Shown piece by piece: positions 33,153 to 41,931 of a stretch of DNA of 64,000 nucleotides. Location of the stretch: contig JAJCZJ010000024.1 in NCBI GenBank assembly GCA_029262455.1, forward strand, positions 62,001 through 126,000, in the 5' to 3' direction. This stretch comes from Deltaproteobacteria bacterium. GTDB lineage: Bacteria; Desulfobacterota; Binatia; HRBIN30; CADEER01. Positions within the stretch are counted from its first letter, which is position 1, and every line of letters begins with the position of its first letter. The notes beneath the pieces were generated by a model. That model ran no database searches and was not told the DNA's origin. It worked only from the letters and a program-made list of their open reading frames with translations. A program made the translations under genes and the position numbers.

Positions 33153-35117
33153 GTGCCAAAGCACCAGGTGTGGTACAAGATTCTCGAACTCGACGAGCTG
33201 CCCGAAGGTCGTGTGAAGGCAAAGGCGGCTGGGGTTCATACCCTTTGCGTCACGCGGCTCGACGGACAATACGCCGCGCTCTCCAACAAGTGCCCGCATC
33301 AGGGCGGGCCTCTCGGCGAGGGCTCGATCGAGAACGGCATGCTGCGCTGCCCATGGCACGGATGGGACTACCACCCGACGACCGGAGCTCCACCAGACGG
33401 CTACGGCGACTGTGTGCCGACGTTCCCGGTCGAAGTCCGCGAGGACGGTGTCTACGTCGCGATCGAAGAAGATGCACCGCACGAGACTACGGTCACCGAC
33501 ATCATGGCCGAGACGCTCACCAATTGGGGCGTGCGAAGCGTCTTTGGAATGGTCGGACACTCGAACCTCGGCCTTGCCGACGCGCTGCGACGTCAGAGTA
33601 AAGCAGGACGCCTGCGCTACTTCGGGATTCGGCACGAGGGCGCCGCAGCGTTTGCCTGTTCGGCATACGGAAAACTCACTGGTCGGCCCGCAGCCTGCCT
33701 GAGCATCGCTGGACCAGGCGCCACCAATCTCCTTACGGGACTGTGGGACGCAAACGTCGACCGTGCCCCGGCGATTGCCCTGACCGGGCAAGTCGACACC
33801 CAAGTCCTCGGTCCCGGCGCGTTCCAGGAGATCGATCTCGCAGGAGCCTTCGGCACCGTAGCGCAGTGGTCGCAGACCGTTCTTCAGACGAGCAAGCACG
33901 CCGAGCTCGTCAATCTCGCCTGCAAGAGCGCGATCCTCAACCGCGGCGTCTCGCATCTCATTTTTCCAGACGAGGTACAGACCCTGCCAGCACCGGAAGG
34001 CGCCACAGCCGGCCAACCAGACGGCCGTATGACGTCGCGCGCCATCGCTCCGCCGGAGGAATCCGTTGCAGCAGCGGTCGCGATGCTCGAGAAGGCGGAG
34101 CGTCCGGTCATGATCGTTGGCCACGGAGCACGCTTCGACATGCCCGCCATCGTCAAGTTCGCCGAGAGGCTGAATTGCCCGATCATTACAACCTTCAAGG
34201 GCAAGGGGTTGGTGAGTGATCAACACGAGCTCGGCTGCGGTGTCCTCGGACGCAGCGGCACGCCGATCGCCTCATGGTTCATGAATGAGTCGGACGTCTT
34301 ACTGGTCCTCGGCGCGAGCTTCAGCAACCACACCGGAATCACACCAAAAAAGCCGACCATTCAGGTGGACTATGATGCGATGGCGCTCGGGAAGTTTCAC
34401 GCCATCGATGTCCCCGTTTGGGGGGAAATCGCGACCACCATGGCCGTGTTCAACAAACGACTGGCAAAGGGAACCGCCGCCATCGACCAGCGACCAGAAA
34501 TCGCATCGCGCTGGGAGATCTGGCGAACCGAGAAGCAGCGGCGACGCGGAGACGACCGCGGCAAGGGCGTCAACTCGGCCAGCATCTTCCGCGCTCTGAG
34601 TGAACACGCTCCAGATGACGCGATCCTCGCGGTCGACGTCGGCAACAACACCTACTCTTTCGGCCGCTACTTCGAATGCACGCAGCAGTCCGTCCTGATG
34701 TCCGGCTATCTGGGCTCGATCGGATTTTCACTTCCGGCGGCCATGGGTGCCTGGGCTGCGACTCAGGAAGAAGACCCTCGCTTCAAAGGCCGCAAGGTGA
34801 TTTCCGTCTCCGGCGACGGTGGATTCGGACAGTACATGGCGGAGCTCCTGACCCTCGTCAAATACGATATGAACATCACCCACGTTCTGGTGCGCAACAA
34901 TGAACTCGGGAAGATCAGCAAGGAGCAGCGCGCAGGTGATTGGGAGGTTTGGGAAACGAATCTGCACAACCCCAGCTTCGCTGAGTACGCCAAGATCTGT
35001 GGCGCACACGGCCTGCAGGTAAACTCCGCAGATGATCTAGACGCCGCCCTTGTGGAGGCAATCGCCCACAACGGGCCAAGCCTCGTCGAGATCGTCGCCG
35101 ATGCGGAGCTCATCTAG
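33153..35117 (+). CDS. Rieske ferredoxin domain fused to a thiamine-diphosphate enzyme
   Basis: 654 residues. Residues 1-107 form a Rieske [2Fe-2S] domain with CPH at 47-49 and CPWH at 66-69. Residues 112-654 form a full TPP enzyme of the acetolactate synthase/pyruvate oxidase type: catalytic glutamate E162 in IRHEGAAAFACSAYGKLTG, the central NAD/FAD-type domain and the TPP/Mg site SVSGDGGFGQYM ending in NN. Such enzymes decarboxylate 2-oxo acids, and the attached cluster could deliver or accept electrons. I know no standard enzyme with this order. GTG 33153 follows AAAGGAG; the track's longer frame is unsupported. Next is the antiporter gene, 24 bp on. Confidence 0.9.
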   Translation: MPKHQVWYKILELDELPEGRVKAKAAGVHTLCVTRLDGQYAALSNKCPHQGGPLGEGSIENGMLRCPWHGWDYHPTTGAPPDGYGDCVPTFPVEVREDGVYVAIEEDAPHETTVTDIMAETLTNWGVRSVFGMVGHSNLGLADALRRQSKAGRLRYFGIRHEGAAAFACSAYGKLTGRPAACLSIAGPGATNLLTGLWDANVDRAPAIALTGQVDTQVLGPGAFQEIDLAGAFGTVAQWSQTVLQTSKHAELVNLACKSAILNRGVSHLIFPDEVQTLPAPEGATAGQPDGRMTSRAIAPPEESVAAAVAMLEKAERPVMIVGHGARFDMPAIVKFAERLNCPIITTFKGKGLVSDQHELGCGVLGRSGTPIASWFMNESDVLLVLGASFSNHTGITPKKPTIQVDYDAMALGKFHAIDVPVWGEIATTMAVFNKRLAKGTAAIDQRPEIASRWEIWRTEKQRRRGDDRGKGVNSASIFRALSEHAPDDAILAVDVGNNTYSFGRYFECTQQSVLMSGYLGSIGFSLPAAMGAWAATQEEDPRFKGRKVISVSGDGGFGQYMAELLTLVKYDMNITHVLVRNNELGKISKEQRAGDWEVWETNLHNPSFAEYAKICGAHGLQVNSADDLDAALVEAIAHNGPSLVEIVADAELI

Positions 35118-35141
35118 AGGCCTGAGCAGGCGCCCTCCTCT

Positions 35142-36407
35142 ATGATCGCAGAACCTCTCATTGCCATCGCGTTCGCCATTCTCGCGTTCGGAGCAATCTC
35201 GCGCCGCGCCGAACAGTGGCCACTTACACCCCCGATGTTTTTCATCATCATGGGATGCGTACTTAGCGAGCACGGCTTTGGCGTGCTCGCTATCGAGATA
35301 GGAAGCGAACAAACCCATCTACTCGCAGAGCTGACCCTGGTGGTCGTCCTGTTCACCGACGCCTCTCGCATCGACCTCAGCTGCCTACGGCGAGAGCGAC
35401 TCATACCTATCCGACTCTTGGGAATCGGCCTACCGCTTACGATTCTCGCCGGCGCGATCGTCGGGAAAGTCCTCGTACCGACATTCACATGGCTCGAGGC
35501 CACACTCCTGGCTGCGATCCTAGCACCGACGGATGCCGCACTTGGGCAGGCTGTCGTTAGTAACCCGTTGGTGCCGGTCCGGATTCGCCAAAGCCTCAAC
35601 GTCGAAAGCGGTCTCAACGATGGTATCGCGCTTCCCGTGGTTCTGGTCCTGGCCTCGCTCGCCGGCGCGACGGAAGCCGAAGGCGATGCCGCGCATTGGA
35701 TTCGCTTTGCCGCCCTCGCGGTCACTCTCGGCCCCCTCGTGGGCTTGGTCGTCGGCGGCCTGGGTGGCCTTTGGCTCGAACGCGGTGTCGCTACCGGTTG
35801 GATCAATGGTCCGTTTCAGCGCCTATCCTCGCTCGGATTGGCGCTCTTGGCGTTCGCCGGCGCCGAAGTCATCGGGGGCAACGGATTCATCGCGGCCTTC
35901 GTCGCCGGTCTGTCACTCGGCAACGTCGGACGGAAAGTCTGTGAAACACTCTACGAGTTCGGCGAGACCGAGGGGCAGCTCTTGACGCTGTTGGTCTTCC
36001 TCCTCTTCGGCGCAGCGATGGTTCCCAACACGATCGAGGTTCTGTCCGCCAAGACCTTCGCATACGCAGTCCTGAGCCTCACGTTAATCCGCATGCTGCC
36101 GGTCGCAATTGCATTGCGCGGCACCGGGTTGCGAGCCCCCGGCGTACTCTTCTTGGGCTGGTTCGGCCCACGCGGCCTAGCCTCGATTCTCTTCGCCCTC
36201 GTGGTCGTCGAGGAAGGCCGGCTGGCATCTGGGAGTTTGCTCGAGGGAGTGGTCACTCTGACTGTTCTCTCGAGCGCGATGCTACACGGAGCGACCGCCT
36301 TTCCGTTGGCGAAGAGTTTCGGCAACTACGCCGCCAAACACCACCAAGAACTGGCGGAGCCGATGGACATGGAACTTCCCGTACGTATCCGACACAGCGG
36401 CGCATGA
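35142..36407 (+). CDS. Cation:proton antiporter
   Basis: 421 residues with about twelve membrane helices. The conserved APTDAALGQAVV and ESGLNDGIALPVVL segments contain the acidic residues of the ion path in the CPA1/NhaP-type exchangers. The WFGPRGLASILFALVV region is the conserved tenth helix. It should swap Na+ or K+ for H+ across the inner membrane. There is no cytoplasmic TrkA domain. It lies 24 bp after the Rieske/TPP gene and overlaps the next gene by ATGA, so the three form an operon. Confidence 0.9.
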   Translation: MIAEPLIAIAFAILAFGAISRRAEQWPLTPPMFFIIMGCVLSEHGFGVLAIEIGSEQTHLLAELTLVVVLFTDASRIDLSCLRRERLIPIRLLGIGLPLTILAGAIVGKVLVPTFTWLEATLLAAILAPTDAALGQAVVSNPLVPVRIRQSLNVESGLNDGIALPVVLVLASLAGATEAEGDAAHWIRFAALAVTLGPLVGLVVGGLGGLWLERGVATGWINGPFQRLSSLGLALLAFAGAEVIGGNGFIAAFVAGLSLGNVGRKVCETLYEFGETEGQLLTLLVFLLFGAAMVPNTIEVLSAKTFAYAVLSLTLIRMLPVAIALRGTGLRAPGVLFLGWFGPRGLASILFALVVVEEGRLASGSLLEGVVTLTVLSSAMLHGATAFPLAKSFGNYAAKHHQELAEPMDMELPVRIRHSGA

Positions 36408-37165
36408 ACACCGTGAGCCCCTTGCCCACTGCACCGCTTCGAGTCGTATTCCAAGACGACCACTACGTTGTCGTCCACAAGCCCGCGGGTCTGCTCGTCC
36501 ACCGGTCGGCACTGGATTCACGCGAAACTCAGTTCCTCGTCCAACTCCTACGCGACCAGATCGGGCAGCGGGTCTTCCCGGTCCACCGACTCGACAAGCC
36601 GACCCAGGGCGCAATCGTCCTGGCCCTCGACTCCGACGCTGCTCGAAAAATGCAAGTGCACTTCGACGATGGCCTGGTGACAAAGACCTACATAGCCGTT
36701 GTCCGCGGCTACGCACCTGTTGAAGTCCGAGTCGATCACCCGCTGCGCGACCGTCCGGATTCTCGCATTGACCGGCGAGAGCTGCAGGTGCGCGATTCAA
36801 CCACACTCGTCCGACGCGTCGCCACGAGCGAGTTCGCCACACCCGTCGGCCGCTACGCGACCTCGCGCTACTCGCTGGTCGAATGTCAGCCGCTCACCGG
36901 CCGGCGTCATCAGATCCGCCGCCACATGAAGCACCTACGCCACCCGATCGTCGGCGATCCGGTGTACGGCGACGGCCCACACAACCGGTTCTGGCGCGAC
37001 CAACTCGGGATCGCTGGGCTCCTTCTCGCCGCAACCAAGCTCTCGTTCCCCCACCCGTACACGGGCGAGCAGGTCACCGCATGTACTGCAGCGGAATCAC
37101 CGCTGCGCGACGCAACGCAACGACCGGAATGGCTCGACGACCAGAACCTCGCACTCGACGACTGA
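36404..37165 (+). CDS. truC: tRNA pseudouridine synthase, TruC-like
   Basis: 253 residues. The catalytic motif HRLDKPTQGAIVLALD holds the conserved aspartate. GRRHQIRRHMKHLRHPIVGD and the H-N-R-x-W/F region (GDGPHNRFWRD) are those of TruC, which modifies uridine 65 of some tRNAs, rather than RluA or RluD. There is no S4 domain. The start overlaps the stop of the antiporter gene (ATGA) and so is fixed by coupling. Confidence 0.85.
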   Translation: MNTVSPLPTAPLRVVFQDDHYVVVHKPAGLLVHRSALDSRETQFLVQLLRDQIGQRVFPVHRLDKPTQGAIVLALDSDAARKMQVHFDDGLVTKTYIAVVRGYAPVEVRVDHPLRDRPDSRIDRRELQVRDSTTLVRRVATSEFATPVGRYATSRYSLVECQPLTGRRHQIRRHMKHLRHPIVGDPVYGDGPHNRFWRDQLGIAGLLLAATKLSFPHPYTGEQVTACTAAESPLRDATQRPEWLDDQNLALDD

Positions 37166-37210
37166 GCAGTCCGTTGAGAAACAGGCGCAAGCGAAAGGGA
37201 GGACCCATAC

Positions 37211-38041
37211 ATGACAACACATCCAGCTCTCCAGAGCGGCAACGTCGCGGTGATCACAGGCGCGGCCGACGGTATCGGATTGGCGGTAGCAAAAAAACTA
37301 TCGAGCCTCGGACTGAAGGTTTGCGTTGCCGATATTGACGGCGACAAACTGGCGACCGCCGCCGAGAGCCTCAACGGCGCCCTCGCAGTCACGACAGATG
37401 TATCAAAGATCGAGGCTGTTCAACGCCTCAAGGAGCAAGTCGCAAGCACCTTTGGCCCGGTCAACGTGCTGATGAACAACGCCGGCATCGGACGCGGGAC
37501 CGGCAGCTGGACGGACTACGACGGATGGCAGACGACCCTCAAGGTCAACCTCTGGGGCGTGATTAACGGCATTCACGCCTTCGTCCCGGACATGGTCGCG
37601 CACGGTGCCCCTGGACTCGTCATCAACACCGGTTCAAAGCAAGGCATCACCTGCCCGCCAGGCAATCCCGCCTACAACGTCTCTAAGGCCGCTATCCGCG
37701 CCGCCACTGAGGCACTCGCCCACAGCCTTCGCACAACCGACGGCTGCCTGGTGAGTGCCCACCTTCTCGTGCCAGGATTCACCTACACCGGCATGATGCG
37801 GCAATTCCTACCGGAAAAGCCTGACAGCGCCTGGACTCCGGAGCAGGTAGCCGCCTTCATGCTCGAGAGTGTCGAACGCGGCGACTTCTACATCCTCTGC
37901 CCCGACAACGACGTCACGCGCGAGATAGACAACAAGCGAATGGAATGGTCGGTCGGCGACCTGATCCACAACCGCCCGGCTTTGTCGCGCTGGCACCCCG
38001 ACTACGAAGCGGAGTTTGCAGATTTCATGAAGAAACCCTGA
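37211..38041 (+). CDS. Short-chain dehydrogenase/reductase
   Basis: 276 residues. The NAD(P)-binding motif is TGAADGIG, followed by DVSKIEAVQ, the NNAGIG segment, catalytic serine in NTGSKQG and YxxxK as YNVSK. D41 in VADIDGD suggests NAD(H) preference. The C-terminal 60 residues lack the usual short end and include PALSRWHPDYEAEFADFM, a tail found in some SDRs of unknown substrate. GGGAGGAC precedes the ATG. The neighbouring genes do not indicate a pathway. Confidence 0.9.
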   Translation: MTTHPALQSGNVAVITGAADGIGLAVAKKLSSLGLKVCVADIDGDKLATAAESLNGALAVTTDVSKIEAVQRLKEQVASTFGPVNVLMNNAGIGRGTGSWTDYDGWQTTLKVNLWGVINGIHAFVPDMVAHGAPGLVINTGSKQGITCPPGNPAYNVSKAAIRAATEALAHSLRTTDGCLVSAHLLVPGFTYTGMMRQFLPEKPDSAWTPEQVAAFMLESVERGDFYILCPDNDVTREIDNKRMEWSVGDLIHNRPALSRWHPDYEAEFADFMKKP

Positions 38042-38061
38042 CAACCCAGTCTTCGGAACAA

Positions 38062-38676
38062 TCAGACTCCCCGCGGCGTAGGTGTATCGACGCGAAAGAA
38101 GATTCCGTCTGCCTCGGCCACCGTCTCCGATCCGGCCAGAAGAACGGCGCGGCAAAACACTTTCCGGCCTTCGACGCGATCGATTTCGCCACGGCACAGC
38201 AATTCGACGTTGGTTGGCGTCGGCTTACAGTAGCGCACTGCGAGGGTGCCGGTCATCGATGTACCCTCCGCTTCCGAAGCGGTGACACCGAGCACGTGAT
38301 CGAGAGTCGCCGCGACGTATCCTCCGTGCGCCAAACCGGGATGGCCCTCATACGCATCGCTAAACGTCACCGACCACGTGGCCGTCTGGCGGTCCTTCTC
38401 GATCACGGGCGGGGACAAGGGGTTTGAAACTCCAACGAGCGGATCCATATCCCAAGAGAACTCTTCGCTGTGCACCGTACCAGCGCTATCCACTAAAAAG
38501 CCGTCGTCATCTCGCACATATCGCGTCGCCCGAGCAAACGACTGTCGAACCGATTCGAGACCTGCGAGTGCCACATCGAGATCTTCATGGGTCAGCTCAG
38601 CCGACAAGAACTCACGGCTCAAATCACGAACGGTCTTCGCCACAAGTCGGCGCTTCTTCAATAGGAGTGCACTCAT
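38062..38676 (-). CDS. PaaI-type hotdog thioesterase
   Basis: About 204 residues with a leading helical part of ~70 residues and then a hotdog domain: HPGLAHGGYVAATLDHVLG is the HGG active site, and TGTLAVRYCKPTPTN and EGRKVFCRAVLLAGSETVAEADGIFF complete it. The family hydrolyses acyl-CoA thioesters. ATG 38676 is preferred to 38727 because of the family's N-terminus. It converges with the SDR gene (20 bp between the stops). Confidence 0.85.
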   Translation of the reverse strand: MSALLLKKRRLVAKTVRDLSREFLSAELTHEDLDVALAGLESVRQSFARATRYVRDDDGFLVDSAGTVHSEEFSWDMDPLVGVSNPLSPPVIEKDRQTATWSVTFSDAYEGHPGLAHGGYVAATLDHVLGVTASEAEGTSMTGTLAVRYCKPTPTNVELLCRGEIDRVEGRKVFCRAVLLAGSETVAEADGIFFRVDTPTPRGV

Positions 38677-38824
38677 CGTAAGAACATCTCTCCGCCCGAC
38701 CGCGAAATACTCCGCGATCGCTCCCAACTCGTCTCAGGTAATCCCAACGCAGTGCTACACTGCGCGCCCTCCCACCGAAACCACCCTGTACGGCGAGGCC
38801 ACGGCGTGTGACCTCAGCAAGGCC

Positions 38825-40066
38825 CTATTCCGTGGGCACACCGTAGTGTTGCAGGTAGTCGGAAAACAGTTCGCCCAGCTGACTGGAGTCGAGTCCGAAG
38901 TCGGCCAGCTCATAGCCGTGTCGGCCATGCATCCCCTTCGGTCTCACAGTCAGAAATTTCTGGATCGCGGCGCCGAAATGCGCCGAAAAATCCAAGTCGT
39001 GATACGCGTAGCAAGCGCGCAGCGATTCGACCGGGTCATTCATTAGATCGGCGTAGAGCAAGTCGAAAACCTGGCCCGCCGGAATCACGCCATCGGCTTT
39101 CTGCCGAATGACTTTCTCGAGTGCTCCACGCAATGAAGCCGGTAAGTAGGCGAGCGAAGACAAGTCGACCTCGTCGCTACGCATCCAGCGCAGAGTGCCC
39201 ATCAAAGAGAAGCTCGACGGAATCATCTTGAGAGGGTCTCTATGAAGTTGAACCACTAGGGCGTCCGGAAACACCTTGAACAGAACGTCCATACGCTCGT
39301 GATGGGTGGGACTCTTGAGAACCCAACGCTTACCCGGGCGCTGATGCTGCAACACCTGCAACAGCCGGTACTCGTACCGGTAGGCTGACGTCCAATCACA
39401 TTTCGCCGCATGCAACGCGTATTCCGGTACGTTCATCGTCCCGAAGTACTGCGCGCTCAAGAACTCGTGCATCTGAAACATTAAGCACTCGACCGGCAAC
39501 TCGGCGCCGTTTTCGTGCATTGCCCTATAGGCCGGGACGATATCCTCAAAGAACAGCTGCTCGCCACCGGCGAAGCGAACGCGATCGGCGCGCATCCCCT
39601 CACTCTGGGGAGACACGTCGAACAGCTCCCAGGCCAACGGAGCGTGACAATTGTCATCCAAGGCAAGTAATCGCTGCGTCAGCGACGTCCCACTGCGGCC
39701 AAACCCGCATACGACCAGCGGAGCCAACACCGGAGTGTCGAGCGCTTCGGGATTCGCCGCTAAGTACGATTCGACGAAGAGACGATTGCGCAAGCAGCGG
39801 ACAATCTCAGAGCGAGTCAGCAGCCGACCCGCGACATGCAGCTTGGCCGTCTCGTCGATCGTTTTGGTCAACACGCCGTAGTGCTCGCGCCAGGAGTCCG
39901 GACCGAAGTCCACCAACCCGGTCTCCGCAACGGCGCACGCAATCATCTCCTCCCCATCGAGGGATACGAGGCGCTTGGGATCACCGAGCCCTAGCCCCAT
40001 CGCGTTGAGATGCTCCACCCATGCCGGGCGGGCCGGCGGCTCCCAATGATGAGTCGTAATTCGCAA
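38825..40066 (-). CDS. Sulfotransferase family protein
   Basis: 413 residues. GFGRSGTSLTQRLL is the 5'-phosphosulfate loop for PAPS and LHRDPLKMIPSSFSL the 3'-phosphate site, so the fold is that of PAPS-dependent sulfotransferases. The ~110-residue N-terminal helical part (EHYGVLTKTIDETAKLHVAGR) and the C-terminal DLNDP-like YADLMNDPVESLRACY are shared with a bacterial subfamily of unknown acceptor. In bacteria of this type it is often found near lipid or sterol genes, as here (thioesterase, SDR). Cytoplasmic, with no signal peptide. Confidence 0.85.
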   Translation of the reverse strand: MRITTHHWEPPARPAWVEHLNAMGLGLGDPKRLVSLDGEEMIACAVAETGLVDFGPDSWREHYGVLTKTIDETAKLHVAGRLLTRSEIVRCLRNRLFVESYLAANPEALDTPVLAPLVVCGFGRSGTSLTQRLLALDDNCHAPLAWELFDVSPQSEGMRADRVRFAGGEQLFFEDIVPAYRAMHENGAELPVECLMFQMHEFLSAQYFGTMNVPEYALHAAKCDWTSAYRYEYRLLQVLQHQRPGKRWVLKSPTHHERMDVLFKVFPDALVVQLHRDPLKMIPSSFSLMGTLRWMRSDEVDLSSLAYLPASLRGALEKVIRQKADGVIPAGQVFDLLYADLMNDPVESLRACYAYHDLDFSAHFGAAIQKFLTVRPKGMHGRHGYELADFGLDSSQLGELFSDYLQHYGVPTE

Positions 40067-40276
40067 GTCGATACCCGCCTAGCCTCGCCGCGATCAGTGA
40101 AACGACCACAAGGGACCCAAAAAAACGACGACGGAGGCTACGAAACGCTTCACGCACGTCTGTAACCCTAAAACCCGGCCGCCTGTCAATCTCAGCGTCG
40201 TAAGAACAATTCAATCTCTTTGCTCGCTCATCGCTCCAAGGGTAGAAAACTGACGATCCAAAGCCGGAGGAACACC

Positions 40277-41398
40277 ATGACCATACAAACAGATTCACGC
40301 GCCGCCCTACACGAGCTCACCAACCTACTCACGGAGATCGACGACCGCTGGGCCGGTCCCGAATGGAATCTTGCGTCCGAAGACGACATCGTCGGGGCGC
40401 ATCGCAACCTGATGCATCTGATCGAAGGCGCTGTCCTCGGCAACTTCGAGGCCGACCCACGGCGGCCGGTGTTTCGCCGCATCGTTTCACCGTGGCGCAA
40501 GTTCACCGGCGACAATGGCGACGCGATCTACTACGACACCCCAGTCGCGCCCGAGTACGAGTACATCGTTCGCGGCAAGATCGACGGCGCGATCTACACT
40601 TCACTGACAGTCGAGCTCAACAACCAGGACGGCTCGATGGCAAAGGCGACGGGCGGTGTAGTGAACGACACTCAATTCGACGTCGACTCCAGCGGTGCAT
40701 ACGAGCTTCGCCTGGGCGGCAAGCCGGCCAAACGCAACTGGCTCGAGCTTCCAACCGGCGCCTCACGAATCACCACCAGGCACTACTACGAGGAAGACAC
40801 CTGCGTTGCCGCAGACTCAACAGTCGACCCAAAGCCCGTCATTGCGATTGTCGGAGAAACCTCACCGCCTTCTCCCCCAAGCGACGAAACCGTCGCCGCG
40901 GGCATCCGCCGCACCGCACAGTTCATCCGCAGCCGAACCCTCGAGATGCTGCCAATGGCAAACTCCGACGTACCGCCGTTCGTCTCCAAGGTTCCGAATG
41001 AGTTCCCGCCGCCCATCGTTCCCGGAGACTTCGGTCTAGCCGCAATCGACGCCCACTATTCAATGGCACCGTTCGTCATCGGCCCCGAAGAAGCCCTCGT
41101 CCTGACTGGTCGTTGGCCTACGTGCCGCTGCGCAAACGTGTGTCTATGGAATCGCTTTCAACAGACCTTCGACTACTCCAACCGGCAGGTGTCGTTGAAC
41201 CGGAAGCAAACCAAAGCCAATCCCGACGGCAGCTTCCGCATGGTGATCGCCCACCGAGACCCCGGAGTTCCCAACTGGCTCGACACTGAGGGGCGAGCCT
41301 TCGGGATCGTGTTCTGGCGCTTCATGCTCGCCGAGGGAGATGTCGAAACCCCGCAGGCGGAGGTGGTACCGTTCGCGTCGTTGCGCGGCCCAAACTGA
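40277..41398 (+). CDS. DUF1214 domain protein
   Basis: 373 residues. The C-terminal ~110 residues (LVLTGRWPTCRCANVCLWNRFQQTFDYS, then NPDGSFRMVIAHRDPGVPNWLDT) match DUF1214. The N-terminal part (TEIDDRWAGPEWNLASEDDIVGAHR) is typical of the longer members. The function of the family is not settled. ATG 40277 follows GGAGGA; the track start at 40220 is upstream of the site. No signal peptide is seen. Confidence 0.88.
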   Translation: MTIQTDSRAALHELTNLLTEIDDRWAGPEWNLASEDDIVGAHRNLMHLIEGAVLGNFEADPRRPVFRRIVSPWRKFTGDNGDAIYYDTPVAPEYEYIVRGKIDGAIYTSLTVELNNQDGSMAKATGGVVNDTQFDVDSSGAYELRLGGKPAKRNWLELPTGASRITTRHYYEEDTCVAADSTVDPKPVIAIVGETSPPSPPSDETVAAGIRRTAQFIRSRTLEMLPMANSDVPPFVSKVPNEFPPPIVPGDFGLAAIDAHYSMAPFVIGPEEALVLTGRWPTCRCANVCLWNRFQQTFDYSNRQVSLNRKQTKANPDGSFRMVIAHRDPGVPNWLDTEGRAFGIVFWRFMLAEGDVETPQAEVVPFASLRGPN

Positions 41399-41545
41399 CA
41401 CCCAAAGTCCCTTCTCCCTCCGGGAGAAGGTCAGGATGAGGGGATCAAATACTGCCGGCGGCTTCCGCGGTGCACTGAAACCCTTGTGTCACGATCTCAA
41501 ATAGAGGGTCGCGATTCTGATCCCCGCAACCCTCTCCGGAGCGAC

Positions 41546-41753
41546 TGTCGATTTTCTCGAAATGACGGGCAAAGCCCAACAAGATCTCCTCTCCCGCATT
41601 GCGCGCGGGAGAGGATAAAAGGTGAGGGTTCGTTCTTGAAGGTGTGCGCGAAAGCACTGCCGCACAAGGGCAAGAAGGAACTTGGCATTTTGATCCCCTC
41701 ACCCTTAACCCTCTCCCGGAGGTAGAGGGGAAGGCTCTCGGGTTGTCAGCAAT
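41546..41753. repeat. Dispersed 208-bp repeat, copy 1, with hairpin
   Basis: The whole stretch is closely similar, in the same orientation and length, to 59003-59210. Both begin TGTCGATTTTCTCGAAATGA and end near AGGCT(C/T)TCGGGTT. Inside, arms CCTCTCCCGC (41588-41597) and GCGGGAGAGG (41605-41614) form a perfect 10-bp hairpin with a 7-base loop. In the other copy the third base pair is changed on both sides (T-A becomes A-T), which keeps the pairing. The element is not coding; ORFs across it are chance. Confidence 0.9.
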
Positions 41754-41853
41754 TGCTCGTCTCGCAGTTCCAAATCGACAGCCTCCGGAGGTAGAGGGAA
41801 AGGCTCTCAGGTTGTCGGAAACTACTCGTATCGCAGCACCAAAGTGACACCCT
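41716..41853. repeat. 69-bp tandem duplication at the end of repeat copy 1
   Basis: Two adjacent, diverged copies of a 69-bp unit begin CCGGAGGTAGAGGG and include GGCTCTC(G/A)GGTTGTC and CTCGTCTCGCAG or CTCGTATCGCAG. The first copy overlaps the end of the 208-bp repeat, so the duplication arose at the edge of that element. The rest of the 533-bp gap (41399-41545 and 41854-41931) also holds short GGAGAAGG/CTCCGGGAG-type inverted repeats but no gene. Confidence 0.85.
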
Positions 41854-41931
41854 TTTTCCCCGGAGGGGGCTGGGCGTATTCAAAACGAAATGCGCCCAAA
41901 GCCGCCAACAGCGCAGCCCAGCAAACCCATT

